A stretch of DNA of 9,408 nt from Halieaceae bacterium (GTDB lineage: Bacteria > Pseudomonadota > Gammaproteobacteria > Pseudomonadales > Halieaceae): assembly GCA_011523115.1 (NCBI GenBank), contig WTHO01000050.1, forward strand, positions 1-9,408, written 5' to 3'. Of the stretch, positions 6,211 to 9,408 are shown piece by piece (positions within the stretch are counted from its first letter, which is position 1; each line of letters opens with the position of its first letter). The translations under genes were made by a program, and so were the position numbers. The notes under the pieces were generated by a model that searched no databases, had not been told where the DNA came from, and saw only the letters and a program-made list of their open reading frames with translations.

Positions 6211-7476
6211 TTGGATAGCTTCATGATCCGGGGCGGTACACCACTCCAGGGCCGACTTGCCGCCTCTGGCTCCAAGAACGCGGCTCTGCCAATTATGGCA
6301 GCGACCTTGCTTGCCGAGGGTGCCTGCGAATTGCAGGGCGTTCCAGTGCTGCGCGATGTCACCACCATGACAACGCTTCTCGCAAGCCTAGGTGCCAGCG
6401 TGTCTCAACAGGAGCCAGCAGGGACATTGCACATTGACAGTGGGTCGGTGCAACGGTTCAGGGCGCCCTATGATCTGGTCAAGACAATGCGAGCATCGAT
6501 ACTGGTATTGGGTCCGTTACTGGCGCGTTTCGGCAGGGCGGAGGTTTCCTTTCCCGGGGGGTGTGCTATCGGGAGTCGGCCAGTTGACCTTCATATTCAG
6601 GCGTTGGAGGCGATGGGCGCGCGGATTTCAGTTGAATCCGGCTACATCATCGCGGAAGCCCCCGAGGGTCTGCGCGGGGCAGATTTTTCCTTCGACACTG
6701 TGACGGTTGGCGGCACAGAGAATGCCATCATGGCAGCGGTTCTCGCGCGAGGTGAGAGCGTACTGAGAAATGTAGCGCGGGAGCCAGAGATAGGCGATCT
6801 GGTGTGTTTTTTGCGGCGCATGGGAGCCGATATCAAAGGCGACGGAACCGACACCCTAGTGGTTCAGGGCGTGTCGGCGCTGCATGGTGCCAGTCACCGT
6901 GTGATGCCTGACCGCATTGAAGTGGGCACATACCTCGTAGCGGCGGCCGCAACGCGGGGACACATCACGATAGATGGGGTGAACCCCGATCTATTGGGCA
7001 TCGTGCTCGACAAACTCCAGCAAACTGGCGCAGACCTATCCTGTGAGTCGCACTCCATAGCACTGGATATGAAAGGTAGGCGCCCGATGGCAGTCGACAT
7101 CGAAACGCAGCCTTTTCCGGGTTTTCCGACTGATATGCAGGCCCAGTTCACGGCCTTGAACGCGATTGCCGATGGGCGGTCTCGCGTCACCGAGACGATA
7201 TTCGAGAACCGGCTCATGCAGGCTCATGAGATGAGACGAATGGGCGCCGACATTGAAATTACGGCGGACACTGCGCGGATTGTGGGGAGGGAAACGCTTC
7301 AAGGCGCACCGGTAATGGCATCAGACCTGCGAGCGTCAGCCAGCCTTGTCATCGCGGGTCTGGTAGCGGATGGCGAGACGCGGGTGGATAGGATTTATCA
7401 TATTGACCGTGGCTATGAAGATATCGAGGGGAACTTGCAATGCCTTGGGGCGGATATCCGTCGTATATCGACCTGA
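6211..7476 (+). CDS. murA: UDP-N-acetylglucosamine 1-carboxyvinyltransferase MurA
   Basis: MurA transfers enolpyruvate from PEP to UDP-GlcNAc in the cytoplasm, the first committed step of peptidoglycan synthesis. The 421-residue protein matches E. coli MurA (419) end to end. Key residues are Lys22-Asn23 in [10 protein letters not shown], Arg94 in KTMRAS, catalytic Cys118 in [14 protein letters not shown], Asp308 in FPTDMQAQF and Arg400 in YHIDRGYE. Cys118 corresponds to E. coli Cys115, the residue alkylated by fosfomycin; Cys rather than Asp predicts a normally sensitive enzyme. The start is TTG at 6211: the resulting MDSF aligns with E. coli MDKF, whereas the first ATG (6223) would drop four residues. 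The ribosome binding site is weak. Together, TTG and a weak site suggest modest initiation or coupling to ibaG, which ends 23 bases upstream. Confidence 0.97.
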   Translation: MDSFMIRGGTPLQGRLAASGSKNAALPIMAATLLAEGACELQGVPVLRDVTTMTTLLASLGASVSQQEPAGTLHIDSGSVQRFRAPYDLVKTMRASILVLGPLLARFGRAEVSFPGGCAIGSRPVDLHIQALEAMGARISVESGYIIAEAPEGLRGADFSFDTVTVGGTENAIMAAVLARGESVLRNVAREPEIGDLVCFLRRMGADIKGDGTDTLVVQGVSALHGASHRVMPDRIEVGTYLVAAAATRGHITIDGVNPDLLGIVLDKLQQTGADLSCESHSIALDMKGRRPMAVDIETQPFPGFPTDMQAQFTALNAIADGRSRVTETIFENRLMQAHEMRRMGADIEITADTARIVGRETLQGAPVMASDLRASASLVIAGLVADGETRVDRIYHIDRGYEDIEGNLQCLGADIRRIST

Positions 7477-7495
7477 GGGTGACTGAGACACAGGA

Positions 7496-8155
7496 ATGAA
7501 CATTCAGCATGACATCACCATTGCACTGACCAAAGGACGGATTCTCAAGGAGACGCTGCCGCTCTTATCGAGAGTGGGGATTGAACCCTGTGAGGACCTG
7601 AGCGTTAGTCGGAAGCTCGTGGTTGCGACCACTGTGCCAAGACTTAATCTGGTCATTTTGCGGGGTTCCGACGTGCCTACGTATGTCCAATATGGCTCAG
7701 CGGATTTGGGGATCGCAGGCAAAGATGTCCTGCTCGAGTCGGGCGCCGCAGGGATCTACGAGCCGCTCGATTTGGGTATCGCGAGATGTCGATTGATGAC
7801 TGCTGGCCCGCAAGGTACTGATTCCGAGGTTGAGCTGAAACGACGAGTGAGGGTGGCAACCAAATTCGTTAACGTGGCGCGCGCCCACTACGCCAAAAAG
7901 GGGCTGCACGCGGATCTGATCAAGCTGTACGGTTCGATGGAGTTGGCACCGCTGATGGGGCTGGCCGATGAGATCGTTGATATCGTCGACACGGGAAAAA
8001 CCTTGGCTGAGAACGGCATGGCGCCCAGGGAGTTGATCGCGGACATTTCGTCGCGGTTAATCGTTAACAAAGCCGCTATGCGAACGCGCCATGCCTCGGT
8101 GCGCGCGATCATCGATGCATTGAAAAGTGCTGTGACGCAGCAGGTTGCTGCGTGA
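7496..8155 (+). CDS. hisG: ATP phosphoribosyltransferase catalytic subunit HisG, short form
   Basis: HisG catalyses the first step of histidine synthesis, joining ATP and PRPP to give phosphoribosyl-ATP. At 219 residues this is the short form (HisG-S), lacking the C-terminal regulatory domain of the roughly 300-residue long form. Motifs include [14 protein letters not shown] (11-24), the [19 protein letters not shown] segment (59-77), [10 protein letters not shown] (119-128), [16 protein letters not shown] (143-158), and the PRPP-binding loop DIVDTGKTL (162-170). Short-form enzymes need HisZ, a histidyl-tRNA synthetase paralogue, for activity and histidine feedback; hisZ is not in the window and is commonly located elsewhere. 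The gene starts 19 bases after murA. The ATG at 7496 has AGGA immediately adjacent, too close for an ideal site, with GAGGG further upstream. It shares one base with hisD (TGATG). Confidence 0.97.
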   Translation: MNIQHDITIALTKGRILKETLPLLSRVGIEPCEDLSVSRKLVVATTVPRLNLVILRGSDVPTYVQYGSADLGIAGKDVLLESGAAGIYEPLDLGIARCRLMTAGPQGTDSEVELKRRVRVATKFVNVARAHYAKKGLHADLIKLYGSMELAPLMGLADEIVDIVDTGKTLAENGMAPRELIADISSRLIVNKAAMRTRHASVRAIIDALKSAVTQQVAA

Positions 8156-9408
8156 TGAGTCAGCTTATCGCTCGTCTGGACAGTTCGGACCCCGATTTCG
8201 ATGCGGCATTTGCCCGCCTTCTCGTGACCCCCGCCGAGTCAGATTCGGCGCTTGTGGAGACGGTTTCAAGCATCATTGCAGCCGTCGCTGTCGAGGGAGA
8301 CGCGGCGTTGTTGCGCTTCACAAACCAGTTTGATGGTCGCGCGTTGAGTGACCCCGAAAACGTTAGGGTGTCTCCCTCGTCCTTGGTATCGGCTCTGCAG
8401 GAGATTGATCCTGCGGTTCGCGCGGCGTTAGAACATGCTGGCGCCAGAATCCGCGATTTTCATGAGAGGCAGTTGGGCCAAAGCTGGCAGTACCGCGACG
8501 ATACGGGCAGCGTGCTGGGGCAGCGTATCTCGGCGATGGACAGGGTGGGTCTCTACGTCCCGGGGGGTCGGGCCAGTTACCCTTCATCGGTGCTCATGAA
8601 TGCGATTCCTGCAAAAGTGGCCGGCGTGTCAGAGGTCGTCATGGTGGTTCCGGCTCCGAGCGACGAGATCAGTCCCGCCGTATTGGCCGCCGCTCAGCTG
8701 GCGGGTGTTGATAGTGTGTTCACTATTGGAGGTGCGCAGGCAATAGGAGCCCTGGCTTACGGGACGGCGACGGTGCCGCGGGTAGACAAGATAGTGGGGC
8801 CCGGCAACCGTTTCGTCGCAGAGGCGAAACGACAGGTTTTTGGCAGGGTAGGCATAGATATGGTGGCTGGGCCCTCCGAAATCCTGATCATCGCTGACGG
8901 CTCAGTGAAACCGGAGTGGGTAGCGATGGATCTATTCGCGCAGGCTGAGCATGATGAGTATGCCCAGGCTGTCCTGATTTCCCCGGATGCGACTTACCTC
9001 GATGCCGTCGCTGCCTGCATTGCTGATTTGCTTCCCTCTCTGGCTCGCCGAGACATCGTGAGCGCCGCACTAAAAAATCGAGGCGCCCTGATAAAGGTGC
9101 CAGACCTCGAAGCTGCAGCGGCGTTTAGCAACAGGTTAGCGCCCGAGCACCTTGAACTAGCGGTTGCCGATCCACAGTCGTTGATAGAAAAAATCGGTCC
9201 GGCAGGTGCCATTTTCATGGGAGCGATGTCGTCGGAGTCTCTCGGAGACTACTGCGCAGGACCCAATCATGTGTTACCCACTGCAGGTTCGGCTCGTTTC
9301 GCGTCACCTCTTGGTGTATACGATTTCCAGCGAAGAAGTAGCCTGATTGATATTTCGGCGGAGGGCGCCAGGTCGCTCGGTGAAGTTGCGGCAACGTTGG
9401 CCGACGCC
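8155..9408 (+). CDS. hisD: histidinol dehydrogenase HisD (3' end outside window)
   Basis: The reading frame starts at ATG 8155, overlapping the hisG stop by one base, and stays open for 418 codons to the window edge. HisD oxidises L-histidinol to L-histidine in two NAD-dependent steps, the last reactions of the pathway. The protein shows [26 protein letters not shown], the Rossmann-region stretch [21 protein letters not shown] and the [13 protein letters not shown] segment. Zn ligands Gln263 and His266 lie in FAQAEHDE and Asp365 in [14 protein letters not shown]. The catalytic Glu331-His332 pair lies in LAPEHLEL. The fourth Zn ligand, equivalent to E. coli His419, should fall around residue 424, just outside. 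The family is about 430-440 residues, so only some 15-20 are missing. Translational coupling to hisG is likely. Confidence 0.97.
   Translation, partial: MSQLIARLDSSDPDFDAAFARLLVTPAESDSALVETVSSIIAAVAVEGDAALLRFTNQFDGRALSDPENVRVSPSSLVSALQEIDPAVRAALEHAGARIRDFHERQLGQSWQYRDDTGSVLGQRISAMDRVGLYVPGGRASYPSSVLMNAIPAKVAGVSEVVMVVPAPSDEISPAVLAAAQLAGVDSVFTIGGAQAIGALAYGTATVPRVDKIVGPGNRFVAEAKRQVFGRVGIDMVAGPSEILIIADGSVKPEWVAMDLFAQAEHDEYAQAVLISPDATYLDAVAACIADLLPSLARRDIVSAALKNRGALIKVPDLEAAAAFSNRLAPEHLELAVADPQSLIEKIGPAGAIFMGAMSSESLGDYCAGPNHVLPTAGSARFASPLGVYDFQRRSSLIDISAEGARSLGEVAATLADA

Noticed and set aside
6181..6212. Possible intrinsic terminator between ibaG and murA
   Set aside because: The short gap contains a TTTT run, but I could not find a stable GC-rich stem immediately before it.

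Overview
The window is a conserved envelope-biogenesis and histidine-biosynthesis region of a gammaproteobacterium. The order rpoN-lptB-lptA-lptC-kdsC-kdsD-yrbG, divergent from mlaC-ibaG-murA-hisG-hisD, is the classical gammaproteobacterial arrangement. The moderately GC-rich composition and the short HisG fit a Pseudomonas-like or marine (Cellvibrionales/Halieaceae-like) lineage, but that placement is inference. I see no phage genes, insertion sequences, CRISPR arrays, tRNAs or rRNAs.

Left half, minus strand, transcribed from about 5053 towards 1: yrbG (Na+/Ca2+ exchanger family), kdsD (arabinose-5-phosphate isomerase), kdsC (KDO-8-phosphate phosphatase), lptC, lptA and lptB (LPS transport), then a 142-base gap and the 5' part of rpoN (sigma-54), cut by the window edge. 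KdsD and KdsC make the KDO sugar of the LPS inner core. LptB, LptC and LptA extract LPS from the inner membrane and carry it across the periplasm. Every junction from kdsD to lptB overlaps by 4 or 8 bases and several genes use GTG starts, which suggests tight translational coupling.

Centre: a 197-base divergent intergenic region (5054-5250) holds the best candidate -10 elements for both directions and two short inverted repeats.

Right half, plus strand: mlaC (periplasmic phospholipid-binding protein), ibaG (BolA family), murA (first committed step of peptidoglycan synthesis, TTG start), hisG (short form, needs HisZ) and hisD (lacking about its last 15-20 residues at the window edge). All junctions are short gaps or overlaps, consistent with one operon.

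The most notable departure from the usual layout is that mlaC stands alone. The mlaF, mlaE and mlaD genes normally upstream and the STAS-domain mlaB normally downstream are all absent here, with neighbours directly abutting on both sides. Otherwise this is ordinary housekeeping DNA, and I found no convincing new system.
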